From the NCBI GenBank assembly GCA_023423695.1, contig JAFAFA010000120.1, forward strand, positions 4,451-68,450: a stretch of 64,000 nucleotides of DNA. Reading direction: 5' to 3'. Of this stretch, positions 49,144-57,527 are shown piece by piece; the first letter of the stretch is position 1; each line of letters begins with the position of its first letter. This DNA is from Pseudomonadota bacterium. GTDB lineage: Bacteria > Pseudomonadota > Alphaproteobacteria > Azospirillales > Azospirillaceae. The notes under the pieces were generated by a model. It was not told the origin of the DNA, did not search any database, and worked only from the letters and a program-made list of their open reading frames with translations. A program made the position numbers and the translations under genes.

Positions 49144-51075
49144 TCAGCCGGCGTTCTGCAGTTCGTCGGCCAGTGAGGCGATCTCCTCGACGGCGGCGGC
49201 CAGTTCCTCGGCACCGCGCGACTGCTCCTTGGCGGCCTGCGACGCTTCGCTGGCGGCGGCGCCGGACTGCTGTGCGGCCGCGGAAATCTGCTCCACACCC
49301 TTCTTGGCCTCGCCCACCGTGGTGACGATGGCGTCGGCGCCCTTCAGGATGTTTTCCGCCCCCTCCACCACGGTGGCCATATCGCGCGACACGACTTCCA
49401 GGTTGGCGGTGGTCGCCTTGTTCTTCTCCACCTCGGCGGCAGCCGAGGCGGCAATCTCCTCCAGATCGCGGCGGACCTTGGCGATCTGGTCCTGGATGGC
49501 CTTCACCAGATCCTTGATCCGTTCGGCGTTCTCCGAGGAATCCCGCGCCAAGTTGCGGATGTCGGTGGAGACGACGGCAAAGCCCTTGCCGAACTCGCCA
49601 GCGCGCGCGGCCTCGATCGAGCCGTTGACGGCCAGCATGTTGGTCTGGACCGATACCGTGCTGATGGCGTCGACGATCTTGTCGATGCGGCGGGCGACCT
49701 CTTCCAGGCTGCCGATCTGATCACGGCTCCTGGCATTCTCCTCCACCGCCTTGGCGACGCCAGCGATCAGCGTCTCCACGGCGCCACGGTTTTCCCGCAG
49801 CGCGGCCTGGAGCGCCGTGCCCTTTTCGCGGGCCATGCCGGCGCGCTCCTGCGCCAGCATGGCGCTCTTCTCGATCTGGACGATGGCGGAGGCCGACTGC
49901 TGGGTGGCGGCGGATGCCGACTGGGACCCCCGGCCGATCTGGTCCAGCGCCGTCATGACCTGGGTGGCGGCGCGGTTGATTTCCTCGACCGCGGACGACA
50001 GTTCCTCTGCAGCGGACGCGACCTCCTCGCTCGACTTGCCGATGTCGGTGGAGTTCTTCAGGTCCTCCGACAGTTCCGACAGCTCGGTGGACGCCTGTTC
50101 CGACTGGTTCAGGGCGACCGCCTGCTGCTCCACCGTCTTCAGGGCCTCCTGGCAAGCCGACGATTGCTCCTCCGCGGCGGCGGCGATGGACTCGGAGCCC
50201 TTCTGGGCTTCCACCGCGGCGCGGTCGGCCTCCGTGGCGGCCATCGTGATCTCGTCGGCGCCGCGCTTGATCTCGATCATATCGATCCGGACCTGCTCGA
50301 GCTGGGCGGAGATCGTCCTGCCGCTGTCCACCTCGGCCTTGGCGGCCTGGGACGACGCGTTGATGCCGTCGGCGATGACCTTGACCTCGCCCTGGATCTG
50401 GCCGATTAGGTCCTGGATGTCCCGCGCGCTCTTTTCGGAGGTTTCGGCTAGGGTGCGCACTTCGTCGGCGACCACGGCGAAGCCCTTGCCGTGCTGGCCG
50501 GCGCGGGCGGCCTCGATGGCCGCGTTCAGGGCGAGAAGATTGGTCTGGTCGGCGATGCGGGCGACGGCCTTCACGATGTCGCCGATGTTGGCGGCCTGAC
50601 GCTCCAGCTCCGCAACCATGGTGACGGATGCGGCCTGGCGCTCGGCCGCCGTGCCGATGGCGGTCACCGATGCGCCGATCTGGGTGGAGATGCTGGCGAT
50701 CAGTTCCTGAAGGGTCTCGGTCTTGCGGCTCGCCGCGTCGGCGTTCTCGCGGGCGGACAGGATCTGGCGGCCGATGCCGGTCACCGCGCGCTGGGATTCC
50801 TCGGCGGCACCCGCAGCCTCCTGGGCGCCGGACGCGATCTGCTCCATCGCCTTGCGCAGCTGATCGGCAGCCGACGCGGCTTCGGTGATGCCGCTGGCGA
50901 GCTGGGAGGTGGCGGAGGCGATGCGCTCCGCGGCCTTCTGCGACTTGGCGTGGGTGCGGGCCCGGCGGCGCTGATCGTCCGACTGCGCGTTGCGCTCACG
51001 GCTCAGCCGCGGAGGCGTGCGGTAGTCTGCGCCTTCTTCAGGGTAGGACAGGGTGGTTTTCTTCACCAGGGCCAT
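49144..51075 (-). CDS. Soluble chemoreceptor with two tandem signalling hairpins
   Basis: A 643-residue cytoplasmic receptor with no membrane segment and no recognisable sensor domain. After a basic tail (MALVKKTTLSYPEE, then many Arg/Lys to residue 48) come long coiled coils. Two receptor tips are visible: TNLLALNAAIEAARAG (about 178-193) with GKGFAVVADEVRTLAE, and TNMLAVNGSIEAARAG (about 478-493) with GKGFAVVSTDIRNLAR, about 300 residues apart. Methylation-like EE/QQ pairs flank both. ATG 51075 has GAGGAG 8 bases upstream. It is the first gene of the cluster. The second tip departs from consensus, so it may have a structural role. Soluble receptors with ParA partners form cytoplasmic arrays. 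Confidence 0.9.
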   Translation of the reverse strand: MALVKKTTLSYPEEGADYRTPPRLSRERNAQSDDQRRRARTHAKSQKAAERIASATSQLASGITEAASAADQLRKAMEQIASGAQEAAGAAEESQRAVTGIGRQILSARENADAASRKTETLQELIASISTQIGASVTAIGTAAERQAASVTMVAELERQAANIGDIVKAVARIADQTNLLALNAAIEAARAGQHGKGFAVVADEVRTLAETSEKSARDIQDLIGQIQGEVKVIADGINASSQAAKAEVDSGRTISAQLEQVRIDMIEIKRGADEITMAATEADRAAVEAQKGSESIAAAAEEQSSACQEALKTVEQQAVALNQSEQASTELSELSEDLKNSTDIGKSSEEVASAAEELSSAVEEINRAATQVMTALDQIGRGSQSASAATQQSASAIVQIEKSAMLAQERAGMAREKGTALQAALRENRGAVETLIAGVAKAVEENARSRDQIGSLEEVARRIDKIVDAISTVSVQTNMLAVNGSIEAARAGEFGKGFAVVSTDIRNLARDSSENAERIKDLVKAIQDQIAKVRRDLEEIAASAAAEVEKNKATTANLEVVSRDMATVVEGAENILKGADAIVTTVGEAKKGVEQISAAAQQSGAAASEASQAAKEQSRGAEELAAAVEEIASLADELQNAG

Positions 51076-51241
51076 GAACAACTCTCCTCAACTGAATGAG
51101 GAGGGTCTGGCCGGCTCTCCTCAGCCGGAAGATATAGATGGCTCCGTGCCGCCTATGATATTAGGTAAGACCCTAATACGTAATACGACGTATGCGCGAC
51201 GGCGGATCAGTCGCCAGGAGAATATTTTTATCGGATCTGTC
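51076..51241 (-). promoter_or_regulatory. Upstream region of the chemosensory operon
   Basis: About 165 bp upstream of the soluble receptor, much richer in AT (TTAGGTAAGACCCTAATACG region, TATTTTTATC) than the genes. It must hold the promoter of the 12-kb operon. I cannot assign clear -35/-10 boxes; no GG-N10-GC sigma-54 pattern was obvious. Confidence 0.4.
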
Positions 51242-51603
51242 AGGTTTCGCGCCTGCACCAGCGGGTAGGCGCAGAGTGAAGTCGCCCCAGCTGGGTGGTT
51301 CTTGCGCAATGAGGTCGTCCTGAGCATCGCTGGCAAGAAGCAGTATCTCTGGCGGGCCGTCGACCGCGATGGCTCCGTGCTCGAAGTGCTGATGCAGAGC
51401 CGGCGCGACGCCAAAGCGGCCAACGCCTGCTCCGCAAAATGCTGAAAAGGCAGGGCTGCGCGCTGCAGGTGCTGTGACCGATAAGCTGAAGTTCGACGCC
51501 GCCGCTAAGCGCATCATCATGTCGGAGATGGAACACCGCCAGCACAATGGGCTCAACAACCAAGCCGAAAACTCGTACCAACCGCCCCAACGGCGGGAAG
51601 TAT
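51242..51603 (+). pseudogene. IS6-family transposase, decayed C-terminal part
   Basis: Plus-strand frames show the IS6 catalytic core broken by frameshifts: NEVVLSIAGKKQYLWRAVDRDG and VLEVLMQSRRDAKAAN (from 51308), a stop at about 51443, then in another frame VTDKLKFDAAAK and HRQHNGLNNQAENSYQPPQRRE, which match the second half with the DDE Glu region. The first Asp region upstream is decayed (WHLDEV-type segment partly lost). It lies directly beyond the chemosensory operon promoter and cannot be active. Confidence 0.75.
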
Positions 51604-51629
51604 ATCAACTCTACAATATTTCTATTTAA

Positions 51630-52082
51630 TCATGTTTGACTGATCTTTATCACCGTTGTATTATCCCATGTCAGAACACGCCCGTCTCCTGCATGCAGCT
51701 CCAGCCGAGCAACCAGGGCGCCCGTTTCAGCGGCGACCAGCGAGGATCGCGGTTCGTCAGGGGCATAGAGATGGTCTTCACCCCACTGACGTAGCGCGAC
51801 GATAACGAGGAAAAGGCCGCGCCCCTTTTTTGTCAGAACATATTCCTTGTAGGCGCTGCCGTCAGAAGCCGGCGCCGTCTCCAGAATGCCGCGTTCGGTC
51901 AGATCGCGCAGCCGGGTTGCCAACATTCCCTTAGCAATGCCAAGGCCGCTTTGAAACTCGTTGAATCGTCGCACTCCGTCGAAGGCGTCGCGGATGATCA
52001 GCAGTGACCACCAATCGCCGATGACATCGAGCGCGCGCGCCACCGGACAACCCGTATCCCAAAGACTGACCCGCTTGACCAT
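51630..52082 (-). CDS. HxlR-family transcriptional regulator
   Basis: A 150-residue regulator. The family pattern CPVARALDVIGDWWSLLIIRDAFDGVRRFNEF is visible in two pieces, with the N-terminal Cys that in some members senses electrophiles or oxidants, then KGMLATRLRDLTERGILE and KEYVLTKKGRGLF. It is divergent from an MFS gene over a 106-bp gap, the normal layout for an HxlR regulator controlling an efflux pump or enzyme. Confidence 0.88.
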   Translation of the reverse strand: MVKRVSLWDTGCPVARALDVIGDWWSLLIIRDAFDGVRRFNEFQSGLGIAKGMLATRLRDLTERGILETAPASDGSAYKEYVLTKKGRGLFLVIVALRQWGEDHLYAPDEPRSSLVAAETGALVARLELHAGDGRVLTWDNTTVIKISQT

Positions 52083-52188
52083 ACCACCGCTCTCGACAGC
52101 ACAAAACTGGTCCTAAAATAGAACTGGAATTCTCGATGCGCAAGTGGTCTCGATATGAAACCAGAGTGGCTTCAAGAACGGGATCACC
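52083..52188. promoter_or_regulatory. Divergent promoter region hxlR-like / MFS
   Basis: 106 bp between two starts, AT-richer than surroundings, with ACTGGTCCTAAAATAGAACTGG in the centre (two ACTGG-type half-sites). Probably the binding site of the HxlR protein; inferred from layout. Confidence 0.4.
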
Positions 52189-53427
52189 ATGAAGAGCGCA
52201 AGCGGACCAAGGGCACGGCACCAGCCGGATGGCGGGTTATCAGGAGTTACGACGCTGATCTTCGCGGTTGCCGCCGGCCTCAGTGTAGCAAACATCTATT
52301 ACGCTCAGCCGTTGCTTGACACGATTGCGAGAGATTTTGACATTTCGCCGGCTACCATCGGCCTTGTTGTGACGCTGACCCAGGTTGGCTACGCGCTGGG
52401 GCTGATTTTCATCGTACCACTCGGCGATCTACTTGACCGTCGTCGGCTTGTCATTGGCCAAGGCCTTCTGTCGATCATCGCGTTGGTCGCTGTAGCGACA
52501 GCGAAGACCGAATGGGTTCTATTCACCGGCCTTACCGCGATGGGCCTGCTCGCCGTCATGGTGCAGGTTCTGGTCGCCTTCGCCGCGACGTTGGCAACGC
52601 CCGCCGAACGGGGCAGGGTGGTCGGCACGGTGACGAGCGGCATCGTCATCGGCATCCTTGCCGCCCGCTTTGTCGCCGGGCTGCTCGCCGATGTCGGCGG
52701 CTGGCGGGTGGTCTATCTGACATCGGCCATTTTGATGGCGGCCATGGTCGGGCTGCTGACGCGTGTTCTACCGCGAACTCCGTTGCCGGACAGCACCGAC
52801 AGCTACGCCGAGACGCTGCGTTCCATTCCCGCCTTGTTTCTGCGTGACCGGGTTTTGCTGACTCGCGGTCTTCTCGCTCTGCTGATCTTTGCGACCTTCA
52901 GCACATTTTGGACAAGCTTGGTTCTGCCGCTCAGCACCGCTCCTTTCCACTATTCGCACACGCAGATCGGACTGTTCGGTCTGGTCGGTCTGGCAGGGGC
53001 GGCAGCCGCGACAGGCGCGGGACGCCTCGCGGACCGCGGTCTCGGCCAATGGACGACGGCACTGTCTCTCACGCTCCTGCTGCTGTCATGGGGGCTGATC
53101 GCTTTTCTGCCGTCGTCCATTCCGCTTCTGCTGATCGGCGTTGTCCTGCTCGATCTTGCCGTGCAGGCCGTCCACGTCACCAACCAGAGCATCATCGTCG
53201 CTCGCCACCCGACGGCACGCAGCCGTCTCGTCGGCGGCTACATGGTTTTCTATTCGATTGGCAGTGCCATGGGAGCAAGTGCCGCGACCATGGCCTACGC
53301 CCATGGCGGCTGGCACGGCGTCTCGATGCTGGGAGCAGCATTTAGCGCAGCTGCAATGCTGACTTGGGTTGGCGCGTGCCACCTGCCCGCCGGTAGCGAA
53401 GCGGCGGAATGCGCTGACCGACTCTAA
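52189..53427 (+). CDS. MFS transporter (drug/arabinose-efflux type)
   Basis: A 412-residue major facilitator with 12 helices. It opens with LIFAVAAGLSVANIYYAQPLLDTIARDF, characteristic of a common exporter group, followed by LGDLLDRRRLV in loop 2 and AGRLADRGLGQWT after helix 8. Base composition is a little lower in GC than most of the window, in keeping with the IS-rich surroundings. It is probably controlled by the divergent HxlR regulator. An IS5 element starts only three bases after its stop. Confidence 0.87.
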   Translation: MKSASGPRARHQPDGGLSGVTTLIFAVAAGLSVANIYYAQPLLDTIARDFDISPATIGLVVTLTQVGYALGLIFIVPLGDLLDRRRLVIGQGLLSIIALVAVATAKTEWVLFTGLTAMGLLAVMVQVLVAFAATLATPAERGRVVGTVTSGIVIGILAARFVAGLLADVGGWRVVYLTSAILMAAMVGLLTRVLPRTPLPDSTDSYAETLRSIPALFLRDRVLLTRGLLALLIFATFSTFWTSLVLPLSTAPFHYSHTQIGLFGLVGLAGAAAATGAGRLADRGLGQWTTALSLTLLLLSWGLIAFLPSSIPLLLIGVVLLDLAVQAVHVTNQSIIVARHPTARSRLVGGYMVFYSIGSAMGASAATMAYAHGGWHGVSMLGAAFSAAAMLTWVGACHLPAGSEAAECADRL

Positions 53428-53429
53428 TA

Positions 53430-54425
53430 GCTTGTTCGTGACGTGCTCGTCCTGACCGGTGCTGCGCGGGATACTACTTTAAGCTGAACGGGGGTGTTGC
53501 GCCGGGTGGCCCATCTGGTAGGGCTGTGAGCGTGGTCAACAGCCTCGGGTCAGCAGTCTACGGGCAGCGCCGTTCGTCCCGCAAGCACCACGCCCGCTTC
53601 CTGGGACGCGTTCTCGAATGTCGATGCCTTCGTGGATGAGGTGCTGACGGAGTTGACAGCCATGGCGGCGGAGGGGACGCGGACAACCCGAGCCGGCTCG
53701 AGGCCAGCGCTCGCCGGCGCTACCCTGCGCAAGGCGATCATGGCGGTGTGGTGCGTGTGCTTCTGCGGCATGCAATGGCGGACCATCGGCCAGCTCTCCG
53801 GCATCTGTACACTCTGTTTGCCCGCTGGACCCGGCTGGGGCTGTGGCGCCGTTTGCTCGACCGCCTACGCCGCACGTGGCGGCTGGCCTGCGGCGGTACG
53901 GCCGAGCCGAGCACGGTGGTGATCGACAGCCGCACCTGCCTTTGGGCCCCGAGCTGTTTCGCGCGGGGCGTGGACGGCGGCAAGAAGATCCGCGGCGTGA
54001 CGGTCCATATTGCCGTCGAGAAGGACGGCATTCCGCTGGCGATCGATGCAGCACCAGCCAACGTCCACGACACCAAGGGCATCGTCCCAGTCCTGCGGGA
54101 GATCGCCGGCCGCGGTTTCCTGGGCCCGGCGATTGGTGACCTCGGCGATCGCGGCCAGCGCCTGGCCAAAGCCAGGGAGGCCCTTGGCATCACCATTCAG
54201 CCGATTGCCCGAGGGCGCGACGGCGTGTTCAGTCCCACGGAAATCGCCCGGGTCGTGGAGCGCTCGTTTGGATGGCCAATCCGGGACCGGAGGTTGAACA
54301 CCCATGTCGAGCGGACGAAGGAGCACCTCGTCGCTTTCATCGAGATCGCCTTCATCTCGATCCTCTCACGCCGCCTGAAGCGGCTCGTCACCCAGGCAAC
54401 CCCAGCATGACGTCCACGAACAGCC
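53430..54425 (+). mobile_element. IS5-family insertion sequence, about 1.0 kb, defective
   Basis: Imperfect terminal inverted repeats are visible: left GCTTGTTCGTGACGTGCTCG and, reading inward from the right, GGCTGTTCGTGGACGTCATGC. Between them is one transposase gene in two frames. The element starts three bases after the MFS stop and its right end abuts an IS6 fragment. I could not define a target duplication. Confidence 0.7.
53590..54410 (+). pseudogene. IS5-family transposase, frameshifted
   Basis: The first part (from about 53590) encodes NVDAFVDEVLTEL and ALAGATLRKAIMAVW, CFCGMQWRTIGQLSGI; homology then shifts frame near 53800 and continues as LYTLFARWTRLGLWRRLLDRL, TVVIDSRTCLWAP, GVDGGKKIRGVTVHIAVEKDG, APANVHDTKGIVPVL and VERTKEHLVAFIEIAFISIL. 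The DDE residues (Asp in VVIDS, Asp in IGDLGDRGQ, Glu in VVERSF) are still present, but the protein cannot be made without a frameshift. Confidence 0.8.
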
Positions 54426-54512
54426 ACTGAAACAATGGTACAGCCACACGGCCTCGTTGATGATCGCCGCCGGAAAGCGGAAGCCGCGGTACGGGGTGGG
54501 CGTCGTGCTCAT
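54426..54512 (-). mobile_element. IS6-family transposase N-terminal fragment
   Basis: From ATG 54512 the minus strand reads MSTTPTPYRGFRFPAAIINE then AVWLYHCFS, the start of IS6 transposases. After 29 codons it is cut by the right end of the IS5 element. The rest of this IS6 copy is not found on the other side of the IS5, so a deletion followed. The remaining 108 bp to the alcohol dehydrogenase gene hold a 14-bp palindrome (54591-54604) and no gene. Confidence 0.75.
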
Positions 54513-54620
54513 GACCGGAAGCCTGCCACGAACAGGGCGGGGTCGCCAAGCTGACAGCACCACCTCACCCGCTACTGGTTCACCTGACCGGGGGGCATGC
54601 CCCCGATCGGCACGGACTCT

Positions 54621-55775
54621 TCACCGAGCTTGGCTGTAAAGCTCCAGGGCATCCTCGTAGCGGACATCGCGCGGATTGTTGATCAAAAGCCTCTGCACCT
54701 TCATGGCGTCGGCGGCCAGCATCGGCAGATCGTCCCGTCGCACGCCAAGCTGTTGCAGGCGCTGCTCCATCGGCATGGCGGCGACGAGATCGCGCATGGC
54801 CTCGATGAAGGCGGCCGCCGCCCCGGCCGGCGTGGCGAAGGAGCGGCCGGGCAGGATCACCGGGGCGAGTTCGGCGTAAAGCCCTTCGGCGGCCGGCCGG
54901 TTGAACTCCAGCACCGGTCCGAGCATCAGCGCGTTGCTCAGTCCGTGCGGCACGTGGAAATGGCCGCCCAGCGGATAGGCCAGGGCGTGGACTGCCCCGA
55001 CCGGCGCGTTGGCGAAGGCGATGCCGGCAAGCAGCGAACCCTGGAGCATCGCCGCACGGGCGGCTACATCGCGCCCGTCCGCGATGACGGCGCGGATGTT
55101 GCCGCCCAGCAGGCCCAGCGCCCGCAGCGCGAGACTGTCGGACAGCGGGTTCTTCTTGTGGCGGGTGGTGTAGGCCTCGATGGCGTGGACCATCGCATCG
55201 ATGCCGGTCATGGCGGTGACCCGCGGCGGCAGCCCGAGCGTCAGACGGGCGTCGAGCACCGCCAGATCGGGATAGAGCAGGCTGGACACCACCCCCTTCT
55301 TCTCGCTCGTGGGCGTGGTGACGATGGCGATGGGGGTCACCTCCGACCCCGTGCCGGCGGTGGTCGGTACCTGGATCAGCGGCAGGCGCGGTCCCTTGGC
55401 GAGGCCGATGCCGTAGATGTCCGGCAGCTCCTGGGGCGTGCCGGCCAGCAGGGCGACCAGCTTGGCGGTGTCGAGCGAACTGCCGCCGCCGAAGCCGATC
55501 ACCCCGTCGGCCCCGGCATCGCGCGCCGCCTGCACCGCCAGCGCGACCGATTCCTCCGGCGGGTCGGCCAGCACGTCGGAGAACAGCGCGCAGGCCGTGC
55601 CGGCGGCTTTGAAGCCGGCCTCGACCGGCTCCAGCAAGCCGGCCGCCACCAGACCGGCGTCGGTGACGATCAGCGCACGGCGGATGCCCAGCTCCTTCGC
55701 CATGTCGCCCAGCCGGGCCGCCGCCCCCGCCTTGCACACCAGCTTCGGCGTGGTTTCGAACACGAAGTCCGTCAT
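54621..55775 (-). CDS. Iron-containing alcohol dehydrogenase
   Basis: A 384-residue group III dehydrogenase (FucO/YiaY/MedH-like). Cofactor motif GFGGGSSLDTAKL, metal-binding region TGIDAMVHAIEAYTTRHKNP-like, AFANAPVGAVHALAYPLGGHFHVPHG with the His ligands. Adjacent to CoA-metabolism genes it may oxidise an alcohol or 4-hydroxy acid to feed the pathway. ATG 55775 is the homologous start. It ends the maoC-led operon, 25 bp after the thioesterase. Confidence 0.88.
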   Translation of the reverse strand: MTDFVFETTPKLVCKAGAAARLGDMAKELGIRRALIVTDAGLVAAGLLEPVEAGFKAAGTACALFSDVLADPPEESVALAVQAARDAGADGVIGFGGGSSLDTAKLVALLAGTPQELPDIYGIGLAKGPRLPLIQVPTTAGTGSEVTPIAIVTTPTSEKKGVVSSLLYPDLAVLDARLTLGLPPRVTAMTGIDAMVHAIEAYTTRHKKNPLSDSLALRALGLLGGNIRAVIADGRDVAARAAMLQGSLLAGIAFANAPVGAVHALAYPLGGHFHVPHGLSNALMLGPVLEFNRPAAEGLYAELAPVILPGRSFATPAGAAAAFIEAMRDLVAAMPMEQRLQQLGVRRDDLPMLAADAMKVQRLLINNPRDVRYEDALELYSQAR

Positions 55776-55800
55776 GTCTCGATCCTCACCGGAAAGGGGG

Positions 55801-56247
55801 TCAGGCGGTTTCGGCCGGCACGACCAGCCGCCCGAGCACCGTGCGGAGTTTCTCCGGCAGTGCCGCCGGACGGCGCGTCTCGCGGTCGACATAGACATGC
55901 ACGAAATGGCCGCAGGCCGCCGGCGTGGGATCGTCGTTGCGGAACAGCCCGACCTCGTAGCGGACGCTGCTGGTGCCCAGCCGCGCCACGCGCAGCCCGG
56001 CCTCGACCCGGTCGGGGAAGCTGACCGGCGCGTAATAGCTGCAGCCGGTGTCCACCACCAGCCCGATCACCGGGCTGGTTTCGATGTCGAGCGCACCGTT
56101 CTCGATCAGGTACTGGTTCACCACCGTGTCGAAATAGCTGTAATAGACCACGTTGTTGACGTGGCCGTAGGCGTCGTTGTCCATCCACCGGGTCGGGACG
56201 ATCTGGAAATGGGGGTAGGAGGCGCGGGTGTCGTGCTTGCGGTCCAT
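55801..56247 (-). CDS. Acyl-CoA thioesterase (4HBT hotdog family)
   Basis: A 148-residue hotdog-fold protein. The active-site pattern is RWMDNDAYGHVNNVVYYSYF, with the Asp-x-x-Gly-His-x-Asn core; TGCSYYAPVSFPDRVEAGLRV and ACGHFVHVYVDRETRRP follow. It hydrolyses an acyl-CoA, here probably to recover CoA from pathway products. ATG 56247 is favoured by family length. It follows the thiolase gene by 37 bp. Confidence 0.85.
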   Translation of the reverse strand: MDRKHDTRASYPHFQIVPTRWMDNDAYGHVNNVVYYSYFDTVVNQYLIENGALDIETSPVIGLVVDTGCSYYAPVSFPDRVEAGLRVARLGTSSVRYEVGLFRNDDPTPAACGHFVHVYVDRETRRPAALPEKLRTVLGRLVVPAETA

Positions 56248-56284
56248 GAGGTTTCCTCCCTGTATCGGATTGGTCTTTGGGGAC

Positions 56285-57487
56285 TCAGGCGACTTCGAAC
56301 AGGCCGGCGGCGCCCATGCCGCCACCGACACACATGGTGACGACGACATGGCGCACACCCCGGCGCTTGCCCTCGATCAGGGCGTGGCCGACCAGGCGGG
56401 CGCCCGACATTCCGTAGGGATGACCGACGGCGATGGCCCCGCCGTTGACGTTCAGCCGCTCGTCGGGGATGCCGAGCCGATCGCGGCAGTGGATCACCTG
56501 CGCGGAGAAGGCCTCGTTCAACTCCCACAGCCCGATGTCGTATACGGTTAGGCCGTGCTGCTTCAGCAGCTTCGGCACCGCGAAGACCGGGCCGATCCCC
56601 ATCTCGTCCGGGTCGCAGCCGGCGACCGCAATGCCGCGGTAGAAACCGAGCGGGGACAGGCCCCGGCGTTCGGCCTCCGCCGCCTCCATCAGCACGCAGG
56701 CCGACGCCCCGTCCGACAGTTGCGAGGCGTTGCCGGCGGTGACGAAGCGCCCTTCCCGGATCTGCTGGCCGTCGCGGAACACCGGCTTCAGCGCCGACAG
56801 CCCGGCCAGCGTGGTGTCCGGCCGGTTGCTCTCGTCACGGTCCAGCGTGACCGCATGACGGATAGTCTCGCCGGTTGCCTTGTCGAAGCGGGTCATGGTG
56901 GTGGTGAGTGGCACGATCTCCGCGTCGAAGCGCCCGGCGTCCTGCGCCTCGGCGGTGCGGGCCTGGGAGCGGGCGGCGTAGGCGTCCTGCGCCTCGCGCG
57001 GCACGCCGTAGCGCGCCGCCACGATCTCCGCCGTCTCGATCATCGCCATGTAGACGTCGGGGCGGTGCTCGACCAGCCAGGGATCGCGCCAGCGCTCGAC
57101 GTTCATCCGGTCGGTCTGCACCAGCGACAGCGATTCCAGCCCGCCGCCGACCGCGACGGTCATGCCGTCGACGACGATCTGCTTGGCGGCGATGGCGATG
57201 GCCATCAGGCCGGAGGCGCATTGCCGGTCCACCGACTGCGCCGCCACCATGGTCGGCAGTCCGGCGCGCAGCGCGCATTGCCGGGCCATGTTCATGTGGG
57301 TGGCGCCCTGCTGCAGCGCCGCCCCCATCACCACGTCGTCGATCTCGGCGGGATCGATCCCGGCGCGGGCGACGGCATGCGCGATGGCATGCCCGCCCAG
57401 CGCCTGTGCCTGGGTGTCGTTGAAGGCGCCGCGGTAGGCTTTGCCGATGGGCGTGCGAGCGGTCGATACGATGACGGCTTCTCTCAC
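56285..57487 (-). CDS. Acetyl-CoA acyltransferase (thiolase)
   Basis: A 400-residue type-II thiolase starting at GTG 57487 behind AGGAG. The acylation Cys is in SVDRQCASGLMAI, the second active region is NEAFSAQVIHCRDRLG, then NVNGGAIAVGHPYGMSGARL (His) and VVTMCVGGGMGAAGLFE (second Cys). It cleaves 3-oxoacyl-CoA to acetyl-CoA and a shorter acyl-CoA, the last step of the pathway encoded here. It lies 40 bp after the SDR gene. Confidence 0.92.
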   Translation of the reverse strand: MREAVIVSTARTPIGKAYRGAFNDTQAQALGGHAIAHAVARAGIDPAEIDDVVMGAALQQGATHMNMARQCALRAGLPTMVAAQSVDRQCASGLMAIAIAAKQIVVDGMTVAVGGGLESLSLVQTDRMNVERWRDPWLVEHRPDVYMAMIETAEIVAARYGVPREAQDAYAARSQARTAEAQDAGRFDAEIVPLTTTMTRFDKATGETIRHAVTLDRDESNRPDTTLAGLSALKPVFRDGQQIREGRFVTAGNASQLSDGASACVLMEAAEAERRGLSPLGFYRGIAVAGCDPDEMGIGPVFAVPKLLKQHGLTVYDIGLWELNEAFSAQVIHCRDRLGIPDERLNVNGGAIAVGHPYGMSGARLVGHALIEGKRRGVRHVVVTMCVGGGMGAAGLFEVA

Positions 57488-57527
57488 CGGTCTTCTCCTT
57501 GTTTCCTCCGGGTCTCGGCCGGCTGGC

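Noticed and set aside
51242..51603. A functional small gene here on the minus strand
   Set aside because: The plus strand shows clear IS6 transposase pieces, so minus-strand frames are shadows of a pseudogene.
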